Shown here in pieces: positions 33,627 through 42,527 of a DNA stretch of 48,179 bases (its first letter is position 1; each line of letters starts with the position of its first letter). The stretch lies in the IMG/VR virus record IMGVR_UViG_3300040801_002617, positions 1 through 48,179 of that record; one strand, 5' to 3'. The position numbers and the translations under genes are program-made. A model generated the notes under the pieces. That model was not told the DNA's origin. It ran no database searches and was given only the letters and a program-made list of their open reading frames with translations. The DNA comes from a virus.

Positions 33627-34676
33627 ATGAAAAAGATTAACGAAAATATGATGAGAAAACACAACTGGGATCAGTTGCAGATAATACAAAATAAAATTGA
33701 CAAACAAGGTGGAGATATTTCTTCTAAGTTAGGAACAGATTATAAAAGACAAAGTAAGACTGCTAATTCTTATTGGTTAAATAATCCTCTTAAAAGAAAA
33801 ATTCAATTATCGGATGATCAAAAAAATGCTAATACACATACAGATCCACAATTAAAAGATTTGCCTAAAAATTCATTAATTAAAAAATTCGAACAATTTT
33901 CACAAGAAGATGAGGTTCATAGTAGAGAAGTTAAATATGGGATTTTTCCTGAAAAAGATTTTGACGAAAAAGAAAAAATTGATGTTCTTAATCCACAAGA
34001 ATATAAATTATATCAAAAAATAAAAGACGAAGATTTTTCAGGAGAATATACTTTAGCAGTTACAGGTTTAGAAAATCCAACTCCTTCTGAAGTTATAGAT
34101 TCTATAATAAATATGGACGACGATGTTAAAAAAGAATTGATAATAGAATCTAAATCTAACAAAAAATCCAAAAAACAAGATGACCCGATAAGAAAAGAAG
34201 ATAGAGGAAATGTAAATGATATTCATGGAAATATGAAAAAAATATCAAATTGGCAAGATTATTTCAATGACGGATTAGGAGGAACACCAAACGCTACTAA
34301 ACCAAGAAATATTATGGCTGGAAAACAAGTTACATACGGTGACAATAAAGAAGGATATATAGAAGATGTACAAGGAGATAAAGTTATAATAAGAACAACC
34401 GACGAAAAAGGACATGTAGTGAAAAATTTCAAAGATGTCGTAAAGAATTATAAAATAGAAAAGCCTAAAAATATTTCCAATATTTCCAATATTTCTATAC
34501 AAGGACCTAACCAAGAGACGCAATCAAAACCGGTTGGTGATTCAAAAGAAAAAACAAAAGACTTGATAGAAAAAGGAGAAGAATCCAAAGATAGTAAAAA
34601 ATTAGGAAAAGAAATATATAAAGAAAAGCAAATTAAAATTAAAAAATTAAATGATTTTGGCAAAACAACATTTTAA
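33627..34676 (+). CDS. Hypothetical charged protein, possibly packaged in the head, 349 aa
   Basis: Lys-, Asp- and Glu-rich, low-complexity protein. Around residues 85-90 it has IKKFEQFSQED, like the FEQ segments of 31525 and 34715. A small beta-domain lies at about 230-275 (KQVTYGDNKEGYIEDVQGDK, KOW/SH3-like). The short repeats NISNISNIS and a lysine-rich C-terminus follow. No enzyme motif is visible. A capsid internal or scaffold-like role is inferred only from composition and N-terminal similarity. Confidence 0.6.
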   Translation: MKKINENMMRKHNWDQLQIIQNKIDKQGGDISSKLGTDYKRQSKTANSYWLNNPLKRKIQLSDDQKNANTHTDPQLKDLPKNSLIKKFEQFSQEDEVHSREVKYGIFPEKDFDEKEKIDVLNPQEYKLYQKIKDEDFSGEYTLAVTGLENPTPSEVIDSIINMDDDVKKELIIESKSNKKSKKQDDPIRKEDRGNVNDIHGNMKKISNWQDYFNDGLGGTPNATKPRNIMAGKQVTYGDNKEGYIEDVQGDKVIIRTTDEKGHVVKNFKDVVKNYKIEKPKNISNISNISIQGPNQETQSKPVGDSKEKTKDLIEKGEESKDSKKLGKEIYKEKQIKIKKLNDFGKTTF

Positions 34677-34714
34677 AAAATAATAAACGAATTATAAAAC
34701 AAATAAACTTTAAT

Positions 34715-34963
34715 ATGAAAAAAGAACTTAAAAATATACAGACGTTTGAACAACACATAGATAAAAACTTGGATATATCTGTCATGTATAATAAAATTAT
34801 GGAAAATAGCAACGAACAAAAAAATAAAATTGAAAACCTTAAAGACTTATTAGAGTTGGTGAGTGATGTAGATATTATGTTTCATGAAGAACGCAAAGAG
34901 TATTTTTTTGAATGGATGAAGGATGATAAATTCATTACTGTTTGGTTAGGTGATTATGTTTAA
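34715..34963 (+). CDS. Small protein with capsid-targeting-like N-terminus, 82 aa
   Basis: The N-terminus MKKELKNIQTFEQHIDKNLD parallels MKNIKSFEQMVNENL of the 31525 protein. The C-terminal half is acidic and aromatic (FFEWMKDDKFITVWLGDYV). Function unknown; the shared start suggests packaging into the head with the 31525 product. Confidence 0.55.
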   Translation: MKKELKNIQTFEQHIDKNLDISVMYNKIMENSNEQKNKIENLKDLLELVSDVDIMFHEERKEYFFEWMKDDKFITVWLGDYV

Positions 34964-35036
34964 TAATTTTTATACATATTTTTAATTTTGACAAAAGAAA
35001 ATCAACATTCGTTAAAAGTGGCGATATTGATATGAA

Positions 35037-35321
35037 TTAAAATAATATTCTTAATTTATTACTTCTTATATAATTTAATAATTTATTGCTTTCTAAGTTT
35101 GATTTTAATATAAGTAAAATATCTCCTTTTTCATATTGGGAATATATTTTTCCAGATAAACCTACTATTTCACAAAAATTTATAAATTTTTTGTAATCTT
35201 CTATATTACATATAATATAATTCATATTACAATAATTATCAAGAATTTCTTTTTTCGAGCCAATTTCATCAACTTGAAATGAAATTCCAAAATATTTTAT
35301 ATATTGTTCTAAACAAATCAT
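35037..35321 (-). CDS. Hypothetical protein, 94 aa
   Basis: Small alpha/beta protein, not recognised, isolated on the minus strand. Start context AAATTATG, with TATATATA at 35326-35333 immediately upstream, shared with the divergent YkuK gene. Confidence 0.6.
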   Translation of the reverse strand: MICLEQYIKYFGISFQVDEIGSKKEILDNYCNMNYIICNIEDYKKFINFCEIVGLSGKIYSQYEKGDILLILKSNLESNKLLNYIRSNKLRILF

Positions 35322-35407
35322 AATTTATATATAGTTAAAATATGATCCAAAAAATTTTTTAAATGGATTATTTTTATTATTTTTTAAAAAATACAAACAA
35401 AAAGAAA

Positions 35408-35917
35408 ATGGACTTTTATTTAAGCACTGGAAGAAAAATTGAAAATTTAGAGAAATACATAAAGGATTATATAAAAAAATATCCTGATGTTACCGTGTAT
35501 GTTGGAACAGATTCTCAAAAGCGTAAAAGAAGAAAAATTAATTACGTAACGACTATTTGTTTTAGGCATCCTATGAATGGCGTACACATAATACACAGAA
35601 GAGAAACAGGTAAATATACTAAAGATCTTTTCTTAAAATTATGGAACGAAGTTCAAATGACTGTTGATGTTTTAAAAATTATAAATAATTCAACGTTTTG
35701 TAAATTTTCTGAAACAGGAGAAGTTAGTACAAGCGAAGACTGGATAGACAATAAAAAAATAATTGTCGATTTAGATTTAAATTCTCTTAAAAAATGGGAA
35801 TCTAATATTGCGCATGATGCTGCTAAAGGTTATATAACTAGTTTAGGATATTTAGTAAGGACTAAACCAGAAGCATGGGCTGCTAGCAGAGCATCGAATC
35901 ATCTAAGTAAAAAATAA
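35408..35917 (+). CDS. YkuK-like RNase H-fold protein (DUF458)
   Basis: 169 residues from the ATG giving MDFYLSTGRKIENLEKY; an upstream in-frame ATG at 35363 adds 15 residues that do not fit the family. VTVYVGTDSQKR is the first catalytic strand of the RNase H-like fold, followed by HIIHRRETGKY, and later KIIVDLDLN and the C-terminal AWAASRASNHLSKK. DUF458/YkuK proteins are linked with sporulation or RNA processing, but their activity is not established. Confidence 0.78.
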   Translation: MDFYLSTGRKIENLEKYIKDYIKKYPDVTVYVGTDSQKRKRRKINYVTTICFRHPMNGVHIIHRRETGKYTKDLFLKLWNEVQMTVDVLKIINNSTFCKFSETGEVSTSEDWIDNKKIIVDLDLNSLKKWESNIAHDAAKGYITSLGYLVRTKPEAWAASRASNHLSKK

Positions 35918-35926
35918 TAAACTCTT

Positions 35927-36370
35927 ATGTTAAAAGATCATCTAGATTGGGAAAAGTTAATGGAATGCTCCAGAGACGCAGGTGGACATGAAGATATAAT
36001 GTTTAATTTATTTAAAGGTTCTGTTGTGGTTGATTATTTTTTTTATACAAAACGAATATCAAGGTGATGAAATTTTTCTTTATAAATTAAACGGAGAATA
36101 TATATATTAGTTTGTGATTATTTTGGAAGTTGTTCAGGTTGTGATGCTTATGAAAATTGTACAGATGAAGAATTGAAAAATTTGTGCATTCAGTTAGCAA
36201 ATAATGCTAGAAAATTTAATTCTATACCAGAAGTTTTAAATTTTCTTGAATATGAAGTAGACCAAGATAAATCTGCTTATTTCGATGCTTATTCAATAAA
36301 AGATGATTTTATTAAAAAATTAAAAGAGAATGTTATAATTCAACGAATTAATAAACTTAGTAGTTTATAA
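35927..36370 (+). pseudogene. Frameshifted hypothetical gene (two lesions)
   Basis: Three consecutive open stretches in different frames make one coherent protein: MLKDHLDWEKLMECSRDAGG... to VVVDYFF, then IQNEYQGDEIFLYKLNGEYI, then LVCDYFGSCSGCDAYENCTD... to RINKLSSL. The first shift lies in an eight-T run near 36038-36045 (one extra T) and the second in a TA-repeat near 36100-36107. The cysteine-rich middle would bind metal. As written, only a 46-codon product is possible from the first ATG. Confidence 0.6.
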
Positions 36371-36425
36371 GAATAGTGATTTTTATTTTAAAAAATTTTT
36401 AATTATTTTAAAGAAAAAGATATTT

Positions 36426-36746
36426 ATGGAGAAAAAAGATTTAAATTTATTGATTAAAGATTTTAAAAAAGTTAAGAAATTAGAAGAAATTAGCCAAAAA
36501 AATTTAGAGGAAGATTTAGAAGTAGAAAACGAAGAAACACTTAATAATCTCGTAAAGTACTTAAAAAAGAACGACGAATCTATAAAAAAGTTAGAAAAGT
36601 TTGATAAAAAAGGAGTAGAAGAATATACGAATAAAGATAAATGTCCTGTTTTATATTATCTAATAAAAGATTTAGTAGATAATATGGAAAAAGAAAATTA
36701 CGAAAAATGTCATTATATTAAACATGAAATATTTGGAAAATATTAA
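36426..36746 (+). CDS. Hypothetical helical protein, 106 aa
   Basis: Lysine- and glutamate-rich, fully helical, likely coiled coil (residues 1-75). The C-terminal part contains two cysteines (DKCPVLYY, EKCHYIKH). Function unknown. Confidence 0.6.
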   Translation: MEKKDLNLLIKDFKKVKKLEEISQKNLEEDLEVENEETLNNLVKYLKKNDESIKKLEKFDKKGVEEYTNKDKCPVLYYLIKDLVDNMEKENYEKCHYIKHEIFGKY

Positions 36747-36858
36747 TAAACATTATCTTATATATGTGGTTGTAGCATTTTTTAATTTATTTTTAAATTT
36801 TGCTTTATTATGGTTAGTATTATTTATTTGGTTTTTTATTATATTAAAATATAATTAA
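36724..36858 (+). CDS. Small membrane protein, 44 aa
   Basis: Starts at an ATG within the end of the preceding gene. After 13 polar residues it encodes one or two membrane segments (YVVVAFFNLFLNFALLWLVL, then FIWFFIIL). Overlap and length suggest a coupled small membrane peptide; holin-like roles are possible but unproven. Confidence 0.4.
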   Translation: MKYLENINKHYLIYVVVAFFNLFLNFALLWLVLFIWFFIILKYN

Positions 36859-36880
36859 TTATATATACAAATAAAAATTT

Positions 36881-37084
36881 ATGTTATCATATAACCATTT
36901 TTTACTTAGAATCGACGAAGGTTTAATAAAAACGCATGATATAAAATCATGCAAAAATATTATAGATAGATACACAGTAAGATTAAATAAATGGTTTAAT
37001 ATTTCTTTTGATGAAAATAAAAAAAACATTTGCAGTAAGATTCGAGGAAAATTTAAAATGGCGTATATTCATATAATCATATAA
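36881..37084 (+). CDS. Hypothetical protein, 67 aa
   Basis: The N-terminus MLSYNHFLLRIDEGLIKTHD is followed by a basic helical region. TATATATA lies at 36860-36867 just upstream. The end (AYIHIII) looks abrupt and may reflect a frameshift in an AT-repeat. Not recognised. Confidence 0.5.
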   Translation: MLSYNHFLLRIDEGLIKTHDIKSCKNIIDRYTVRLNKWFNISFDENKKNICSKIRGKFKMAYIHIII

Positions 37085-37115
37085 ATCCTAATTTTATAAA
37101 ATATATTTCGTAAAA

Positions 37116-37814
37116 ATGAAAAATATATTAAAATATGAAATTTTCGAAAAATTACAATATCCCTTAAAAGATATAAAATTTGTTAGATATGGTGGACTTT
37201 CTCCAGTTAAACAAAAACATAGAAAAGAAAGATTGAAAGACGGAATAACATTTCATACTCCTCCTAGAAAGAAAGGTTTATTTGCCTTTCCCAAAGGATA
37301 TGAAGAATTATTTTTAATTGGTTCGTCAATGAACCCTGATCATCCTTCTGGGAAATCTGCTTGGTTAAAAGACGAAAAAGGAAATAAAATAGAATGGAGC
37401 GAAGATATTGATATAATATACATAAAAGGAAAAGAAGTAAATATATTTCCTAAATGGATAGATAATCTAATAAAGAAAAAAGGATTAAAAAATAATCAAT
37501 TAAATTCAGCAGAAAAAAACGGAAAATGGTATATAACTTATTTAAAAAAACCGAGAGTATTTGAATATAAGGGAGATTTATGGTGCCATTTCGAAGAAGT
37601 AGCAAGAAAAGAAGAAATAAAAGAAAAATTCGGCGAATGGATAAAAGTTGATTATGAAACATATATTAAACTTTTTAATAGAATGTTCCAAAAAGATTTA
37701 AAATCTTTAAAAAAAGATATTGATTTAGATACAAATATAACAAATCCTTATAAAGGACCTTGGATTACATTAACAAAAGATCACTTAGAAGTATTTATAG
37801 AAAAATTAAAATGA
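37116..37814 (+). CDS. Hypothetical protein, 232 aa
   Basis: Starts with MKNILKYEIFEKLQ, then VRYGGLSPVKQKHRKERL and FHTPPRKKGLFAFPKGYEEL, a block I believe is shared with uncharacterised bacterial and phage proteins. Tryptophan-rich second half (KNGKWYITYLKKPRVFEYKG). Possibly an enzyme because of the conserved-looking HTPP and GS motifs, but no family can be named. Its stop overlaps the start region of the next gene (4 bases). Confidence 0.65.
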   Translation: MKNILKYEIFEKLQYPLKDIKFVRYGGLSPVKQKHRKERLKDGITFHTPPRKKGLFAFPKGYEELFLIGSSMNPDHPSGKSAWLKDEKGNKIEWSEDIDIIYIKGKEVNIFPKWIDNLIKKKGLKNNQLNSAEKNGKWYITYLKKPRVFEYKGDLWCHFEEVARKEEIKEKFGEWIKVDYETYIKLFNRMFQKDLKSLKKDIDLDTNITNPYKGPWITLTKDHLEVFIEKLK

Positions 37815-37815
37815 A

Positions 37816-38139
37816 ATGAAAATATATTATGAAATTATTACTAATATAAGCATGACGAGTGTATTAGGATTAAAAAAAATCGATCCGAAAACATCGAAGA
37901 AAATAAGTAATTATTTAAGTAATTATTTTTTATATTCAGATGTTTATTTACAACAAATTATAGATCAAATTTCTACTCGTGCATTATTTAAAAGTCAGTT
38001 AATATTTCTCGAAAATAAAGATGAAGAAAATTTTATTTTAAATTACTTTAAAAAAGAAGGAGAATCTGTAAATTATGGAAAATTTATTTCTGTATATAAA
38101 TTAATATCAAGAAAAAGAAAATTAAAACAACTAAAATGA
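37816..38139 (+). CDS. Hypothetical protein with basic tail, 107 aa
   Basis: Soluble protein, not recognised, with helical middle and tail SRKRKLKQLK. It begins one base after the preceding stop. Its own stop overlaps an ATG (ATGA), but the next frame closes after three codons, so a coupled downstream gene may have been lost. Confidence 0.55.
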   Translation: MKIYYEIITNISMTSVLGLKKIDPKTSKKISNYLSNYFLYSDVYLQQIIDQISTRALFKSQLIFLENKDEENFILNYFKKEGESVNYGKFISVYKLISRKRKLKQLK

Positions 38140-38203
38140 ATATTTAAATAACACAAATAATATATTTTAGGTATCAAAAACCTTTACTGATGAATAAAAT
38201 ATT

Positions 38204-38220
38204 TTGGCACGATTTTTGTA
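38204..38220 (+). promoter_or_regulatory. Sigma-54-type promoter candidate upstream of dnaK
   Basis: TTGGCACG-ATTT-TTGTA matches the -24/-12 consensus TTGGCACGNNNNTTGCW except for one base. The GG and the GT replacing GC are ten bases apart, the required spacing. It ends 30 bases before the dnaK ATG. Sequence match only; host sigma-54 use is inferred. Confidence 0.5.
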
Positions 38221-38250
38221 ATATTAATATTAAAAATAATCATTTAAATT

Positions 38251-40137
38251 ATGAGTAAAACAATTGGAATAGATTTAGGAACAAGTAATTCAGTGGTTTC
38301 TGTGATGGAAAATGGAAAACCTGTAGTTATTGTTAATTCAGAAGGAAAAAGAACAACTCCTTCTATTGTAGCATTTTTGGAGAACGGAGAAAGAAAAGTT
38401 GGTGATCCAGCTAAAAGACAAGCTGTTACAAATTCTAAAAATACTATAAATTCTATAAAAAGATTTATAGGAAAAAATTACGATTCAGTAGAAAATGAAA
38501 TAAAAAACTTTTCTTATGAAGTTGTAAAAAATAAAAATGGAATACCTGTTGTTAAATTACAAGAAAGAGAATATACAGCTCAGGAAATTTCAGCAATGAT
38601 TCTCCAAAAAATGAAAAAAACGGCCGAAGATTATCTTGGACAAACTGTTGAATCTGCGGTTATTACAGTACCTGCATATTTCGATGATTCCGAGAGACAA
38701 GCAACAAAAGAAGCTGGAGAAATCGCTGGATTAAAAGTAGAAAGAATTATAAATGAACCAACAGCAGCCGCATTGGCATACGGACTTGATAACAAAGATA
38801 AAGATATGAAAGTTCTTGTTGCTGATGTCGGAGGTGGAACAACAGACTTTTCAGTACTTGATTTAGGTGATGGTGTTTTCGAAGTTTTATCTACTTCTGG
38901 TGATGTTTATTTAGGAGGTGATAATTTCGACGAAAATGTTATAAATTGGTTATCTGAAGAATTTGAAAAAGAACACGATATAGATTTAAGAAAAGATCCT
39001 ATGGCTCTTCAAAGATTAAAAGAAGCTGCTGAAAAAGCAAAAGTAGAATTATCGAATTCTACAGAAACAGAAATAAATCTACCATACATAATTCCTATAG
39101 ACGGTGTTCCTAAGCACCTTGTTAAAAAATTAACAAGATCTAAATTCGAACAAATAAACGACGATTTAATTAAAAGATGTATATATGCTTGTGATAAATG
39201 TATGAAAGAATCTAAATTAAATAAAGAAGATATTTATGAAATAATTCTTGTAGGTGGTTCTACTAGAATTCCAATTATACAAGAAAAATTAAAAGAATAT
39301 TTCAACGGAAAAGAACCTTCTAAAGGAGTTAACCCTGATGAAGTTGTATCTTTAGGAGCAGCTATTCAAGGAGGCGTTATTTCAGGAGATGTTGATGATG
39401 TTTTATTACTAGATGTCACTCCTCTTTCTTTAGGTATAGAAACAATGGGAGGAGTAATGACAAAGTTGATAGAATCTAATACTACTATACCTAGTAAAAA
39501 ATCTCAAATATTTTCTACTGCTGCTGATAATCAACCTAGTGTAGAAATACATGTTTTACAAGGAGAAAGACCAATGGCGAAAGATAATAAAACTATTGGA
39601 AAATTCCATTTAGATAATATTCCTCCTTCTCCAAGAGGTGTTCCTCAAATTGAAGTAATTTTTGATATAAATGCTAATGGTATTTTAGAAGTAAAAGCAA
39701 TTGATAAAGGAACAGGAAAAGAGCAATCTATTAGAATTGAATCATCGTCTGGATTATCATCTGATGAAATCGAAAGAATGAAAAAAGAAGCAGAAGAAAA
39801 TTCAGAAAAAGACAAAAAAGAAAAAGAGAATATTGAAATTATAAACGGCGCGGATTCTCTTGTTTTCCAAACAGAAAAACAAATAAAAGAGTTTGGAGAT
39901 AAAATAGACGAAAATTCTAAAAAAGAATTGGAAGATTTATCTAATAAATTAAAAGAAGAAATCAACCAAAGAAACGTTGAAAATGTTAAATCTTTGAAAG
40001 AAGATTTAGACAATAAATGGCAACAAGTATCTCAAAAGATATATGAGAAAAAAGAAGAACCACAACCAGAAACCACAAATGTAAATAATGATTCTGATAG
40101 TGAAGTAAATGATGTTGATTTTGAAGAAGTAAAATAA
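38251..40137 (+). CDS. dnaK: DnaK (Hsp70) chaperone, full length
   Basis: 628 residues, complete. ATPase domain: [56 protein letters not shown] and VGGSTRIP. Substrate-binding domain: [31 protein letters not shown] and PRGVPQIEV. Helical lid and an acidic end DVDFEEVK follow. The sequence is very close to Bacteroidota DnaK, so it was probably acquired from a host. DnaK folds proteins with DnaJ and GrpE, which are not seen in this window. A sigma-54-like promoter precedes it and a hairpin terminator follows. Confidence 0.97.
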   Translation: MSKTIGIDLGTSNSVVSVMENGKPVVIVNSEGKRTTPSIVAFLENGERKVGDPAKRQAVTNSKNTINSIKRFIGKNYDSVENEIKNFSYEVVKNKNGIPVVKLQEREYTAQEISAMILQKMKKTAEDYLGQTVESAVITVPAYFDDSERQATKEAGEIAGLKVERIINEPTAAALAYGLDNKDKDMKVLVADVGGGTTDFSVLDLGDGVFEVLSTSGDVYLGGDNFDENVINWLSEEFEKEHDIDLRKDPMALQRLKEAAEKAKVELSNSTETEINLPYIIPIDGVPKHLVKKLTRSKFEQINDDLIKRCIYACDKCMKESKLNKEDIYEIILVGGSTRIPIIQEKLKEYFNGKEPSKGVNPDEVVSLGAAIQGGVISGDVDDVLLLDVTPLSLGIETMGGVMTKLIESNTTIPSKKSQIFSTAADNQPSVEIHVLQGERPMAKDNKTIGKFHLDNIPPSPRGVPQIEVIFDINANGILEVKAIDKGTGKEQSIRIESSSGLSSDEIERMKKEAEENSEKDKKEKENIEIINGADSLVFQTEKQIKEFGDKIDENSKKELEDLSNKLKEEINQRNVENVKSLKEDLDNKWQQVSQKIYEKKEEPQPETTNVNNDSDSEVNDVDFEEVK

Positions 40138-40175
40138 ACTGACAAAATGTCATAATCTTTAGAAGTAATAAATAG

Positions 40176-40211
40176 AAATGGATTATGTTGAAAACAATAT
40201 AATCCATTTTT
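40176..40211 (+). terminator. Rho-independent terminator after dnaK
   Basis: AAATGGATTAT (40176-40186) pairs perfectly with ATAATCCATTT (40199-40209) across a 12-base loop, with T residues at the end. It starts 38 bases after the dnaK stop. A second short hairpin (TGACA-AAA-TGTCA) lies at 40140-40152. Confidence 0.7.
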
Positions 40212-40248
40212 AAGTAACTATACAAGAACCAAAAATTAATATAAAAGA

Positions 40249-40506
40249 ATGTTTCAAAAATACGATAAAATTTTAATTAAATATAACATCGATCCGTATA
40301 TTATAGAAAGTAAATGGAACGAACCAAATAGGGTTTATCATAACATAGATCATCTATTATCTATATTAAAACAGATAGAAAATAAATATGATCCGAATGA
40401 TTATATATACGAATTTTATATATTAGCTGCATTTTCCATGATATTGTTTATGTTCCTGGAAGAAATGACAACGAAGAAAAATCAGTTAAATTTATGTTTG
40501 ATATAA
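40249..40506 (+). CDS. HD-domain phosphohydrolase, N-terminal fragment (frameshifted)
   Basis: Residues 1-62 fit the small HD-superfamily hydrolases (WNEPNRVYHNIDHLLSIL, then YILAA). Then the frame departs. In the next frame the DNA reads FHDIVYVPGRNDNEEKSVKF, the HD motif and the family's NEEKS signature, leading straight into the 40494 ORF. One missing T in the run near 40431-40436 explains it. As written the protein lacks the metal-binding HD pair. Confidence 0.65.
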   Translation: MFQKYDKILIKYNIDPYIIESKWNEPNRVYHNIDHLLSILKQIENKYDPNDYIYEFYILAAFSMILFMFLEEMTTKKNQLNLCLI

Positions 40507-40808
40507 TAGGAGAAACACCTGTGACTAAAAAAGTAGAAGATATAATATTAGAAACTAAAAATATTTCTCCTTCTAATTATTTTGACTTTTGGAAATTTGA
40601 CAATTCTATATTGTTAGATTCAGATTTCGATAAACTTTTGGATTACGAAACAAAAATAAGAAATGAGTTTTCTGTTTATAATGATGAAGAATATAAGAAA
40701 GGAAGGATAGAATTTTTAAATAATTTTTTAATGAATAATACAATAGATTCAAAACAAGCAAATCTTATTAACAATCTAAAATCTTATATAAATAGTGTTT
40801 ATAGATAA
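40494..40808 (+). CDS. HD-domain phosphohydrolase, C-terminal fragment
   Basis: Continues the interrupted HD protein. DSDFDKLLDYETKIRNEFSV fits the last metal-binding aspartate region of the family, followed by YKKGRIEFLNNFLM. It starts inside the frameshifted N-terminal piece. On its own it has no complete active site. Confidence 0.6.
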   Translation: MFDIIGETPVTKKVEDIILETKNISPSNYFDFWKFDNSILLDSDFDKLLDYETKIRNEFSVYNDEEYKKGRIEFLNNFLMNNTIDSKQANLINNLKSYINSVYR

Positions 40809-41190
40809 AATTTTACAATATGAAGGATTATATACGATATTATATAATCCAATAGATAGATATATAATAGAAAAGTTATTTGAAAATGAAAAGAGATATT
40901 GTGATTTTTTAATTTCTTATGACGAAATTGAAATTGAAGATAGAAACAGAAACAAAAATAAAAATATACTTTTAATAGAGGTATATGAAAATTTCCATAA
41001 AGGATTTAGTATTTACTTTCCTGAATTAAAAAAAGAATATATTCGAAAATCAAATTTTGTAGGTTTTTATAAAAATGAAGAAATAATTGTTAGAAAAAGT
41101 AGATTTGATATTTTATCGCCATTAAATTTATCTAATGAAGTTAAAATAATAAAAAGAAAAACTAAATTAAAAAGTTTGAATATAAAATAA
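40795..41190 (+). CDS. Hypothetical protein, 131 aa
   Basis: Starts at a GTG overlapping the previous stop. Mixed alpha/beta, not recognised. Ends with IKRKTKLKSLNIK, a variant of the recurrent basic tail. Confidence 0.55.
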   Translation: MFIDKILQYEGLYTILYNPIDRYIIEKLFENEKRYCDFLISYDEIEIEDRNRNKNKNILLIEVYENFHKGFSIYFPELKKEYIRKSNFVGFYKNEEIIVRKSRFDILSPLNLSNEVKIIKRKTKLKSLNIK

Positions 41191-41211
41191 AAATAATTTT
41201 TTTAATTCATT

Positions 41212-41616
41212 ATGATGAAAACAAAACAAGTAATTTTAGTTAGAAAAGATTTGAATATGAGAAAAGGCAAAATGATTGCACAAGGATCTCATGCTTCAAT
41301 GAAAGTGATATTAGATATAATGCGAAAATACAAAACCTCCGATAAAACAACAGTTTATAATTTAGAATTCGGAGAAGATAGTGTTCTTAGTGAGTGGTTA
41401 GAAGGAAAATTTACAAAAGTTTGTTTAGGAGTAAATTCAAAAGATGAATTAATTGAATATTATAATAAAGCAAAAGAACTTTCTATTCCTTGTTCTCTGA
41501 TAATAGATTCGGGTTTAACCGAATTTAATGGAGTTCCGACAGAAACTTGTGTAGCCATAGGACCTTATTATAGTGAGGAAATAGATAAAATAACTGGTAA
41601 TTTAAAACTTTTATAG
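41212..41616 (+). CDS. Peptidyl-tRNA hydrolase, Pth2 family
   Basis: 134 residues. KQVILVRKDLNMRKGKMIAQ, GSHASMKVILDIM, FTKVCLGVNSKDEL and the C-terminal block SGLTEFNGVPTETCVAIGPY are the Pth2 (archaeal/eukaryotic type) motifs. The family frees tRNA from stalled peptidyl-tRNA. Bacteria normally use unrelated Pth1, so this is a typical phage-borne extra. Stop is followed immediately by the next ATG. Confidence 0.92.
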   Translation: MMKTKQVILVRKDLNMRKGKMIAQGSHASMKVILDIMRKYKTSDKTTVYNLEFGEDSVLSEWLEGKFTKVCLGVNSKDELIEYYNKAKELSIPCSLIIDSGLTEFNGVPTETCVAIGPYYSEEIDKITGNLKLL

Positions 41617-41841
41617 ATGTATTGTGAAAGAGTAATTAATTCTTTTGGTGACAAAGAAATTGATATAAATTATTTTAAAAATACAGTTGAAAAGGTTTTA
41701 GGAATTATAAAAGGTATCTATCCGAAAAATATATTGGATATTGGTTTTGGTAGAGGAAAATTTTTATATCCATTTTTAGAAGAATTTAAATATATAAAAA
41801 TAAAAAGTATTGATGAAAATCCAAAATGTTATATGATATAA
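41617..41841 (+). CDS. SAM methyltransferase-like N-terminal fragment, 74 aa
   Basis: NILDIGFGRGKFLYPFLEEF is motif I of class I methyltransferases and IKSIDENPK is the following acidic strand. The frame stops right after this. The next ORF starts inside its end in another frame, so one frameshifted gene or a real short protein are both possible. Starts directly after the Pth2 stop. Confidence 0.5.
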   Translation: MYCERVINSFGDKEIDINYFKNTVEKVLGIIKGIYPKNILDIGFGRGKFLYPFLEEFKYIKIKSIDENPKCYMI

Positions 41842-42014
41842 ATTTTGCTGCTAAAATTCATAGCAACCTTATTTATATAATACCAGAGCATAAGAATATA
41901 GAAGTCGAAGATATGTTTGATAAATACAACAAAGAATTAAATATTTCCGAATTTAATGTAGAATTTAAATCTTTTGTAACCGATTTTATAGGAGATGATG
42001 TTTATCAAAAATAA
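41826..42014 (+). CDS. Hypothetical ORF, possibly the continuation of 41617-41841
   Basis: 62 residues (YDINFAAKIHSNLIYIIPEH...) with no recognised motif. The 16-base overlap in another frame with the methyltransferase-like ORF suggests a frameshift. The combined length of about 130 residues is still short for a methyltransferase. Confidence 0.4.
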   Translation: MLYDINFAAKIHSNLIYIIPEHKNIEVEDMFDKYNKELNISEFNVEFKSFVTDFIGDDVYQK

Positions 42015-42116
42015 TAAATATTATTTAAATAAATATCTAACCGAAGATAATTTTTATTAAAAATAGAAAATATTTTTTAATTTATTTTTTTATTTTATTT
42101 TAAGTAAAAATTTTAT

Positions 42117-42527
42117 ATGCCAAATTCAAGAACACATAATGCAATAAATATATTATTTATTCCTTTGATATTGTTATTAACATCTTATTTACCGATAGGA
42201 TCGACACAAACTGCATATTTAATAGGAGCTTATATTTTCTCGTGTTTTATGTTTAACGGAGATCTTGATATACATAGTTCTCCTTATAGAATGTGGTTTA
42301 TATTAAAATGGTACTGGATTCCATATCAAAGATTAATACCACATAGAAGTATTCTTTCTCATGGTATAATTATAGGAACAGCCGTTAGAATAATTTATTG
42401 CTCACCTTTAATCATACTTTTTGTATGGTTTTTTGGAATAAATATATGGCACATAAATACTTTATGGATATTACTAGGATTAGAATTAGGAAATACAATA
42501 CATACATTAGCAGATAAAACATTATGA
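42117..42527 (+). CDS. DUF2227-type putative metal-binding membrane protein
   Basis: 136 residues. Conserved histidines and acids MPNSRTHNAINI, GDLDIHSSPYR, HRSILSHG and HTLAD are as in DUF2227 / YdjM-like predicted metal-dependent hydrolases. Three to four membrane segments (about 11-27, 32-50, 85-106, 112-130). Activity unknown. Stop overlaps the next start. Confidence 0.8.
   Translation: MPNSRTHNAINILFIPLILLLTSYLPIGSTQTAYLIGAYIFSCFMFNGDLDIHSSPYRMWFILKWYWIPYQRLIPHRSILSHGIIIGTAVRIIYCSPLIILFVWFFGINIWHINTLWILLGLELGNTIHTLADKTL

Noticed and set aside
40140-40152. Short palindrome TGACA-AAA-TGTCA as operator
   Set aside because: Five-base arms directly before a stronger terminator hairpin; too short to support a separate site.
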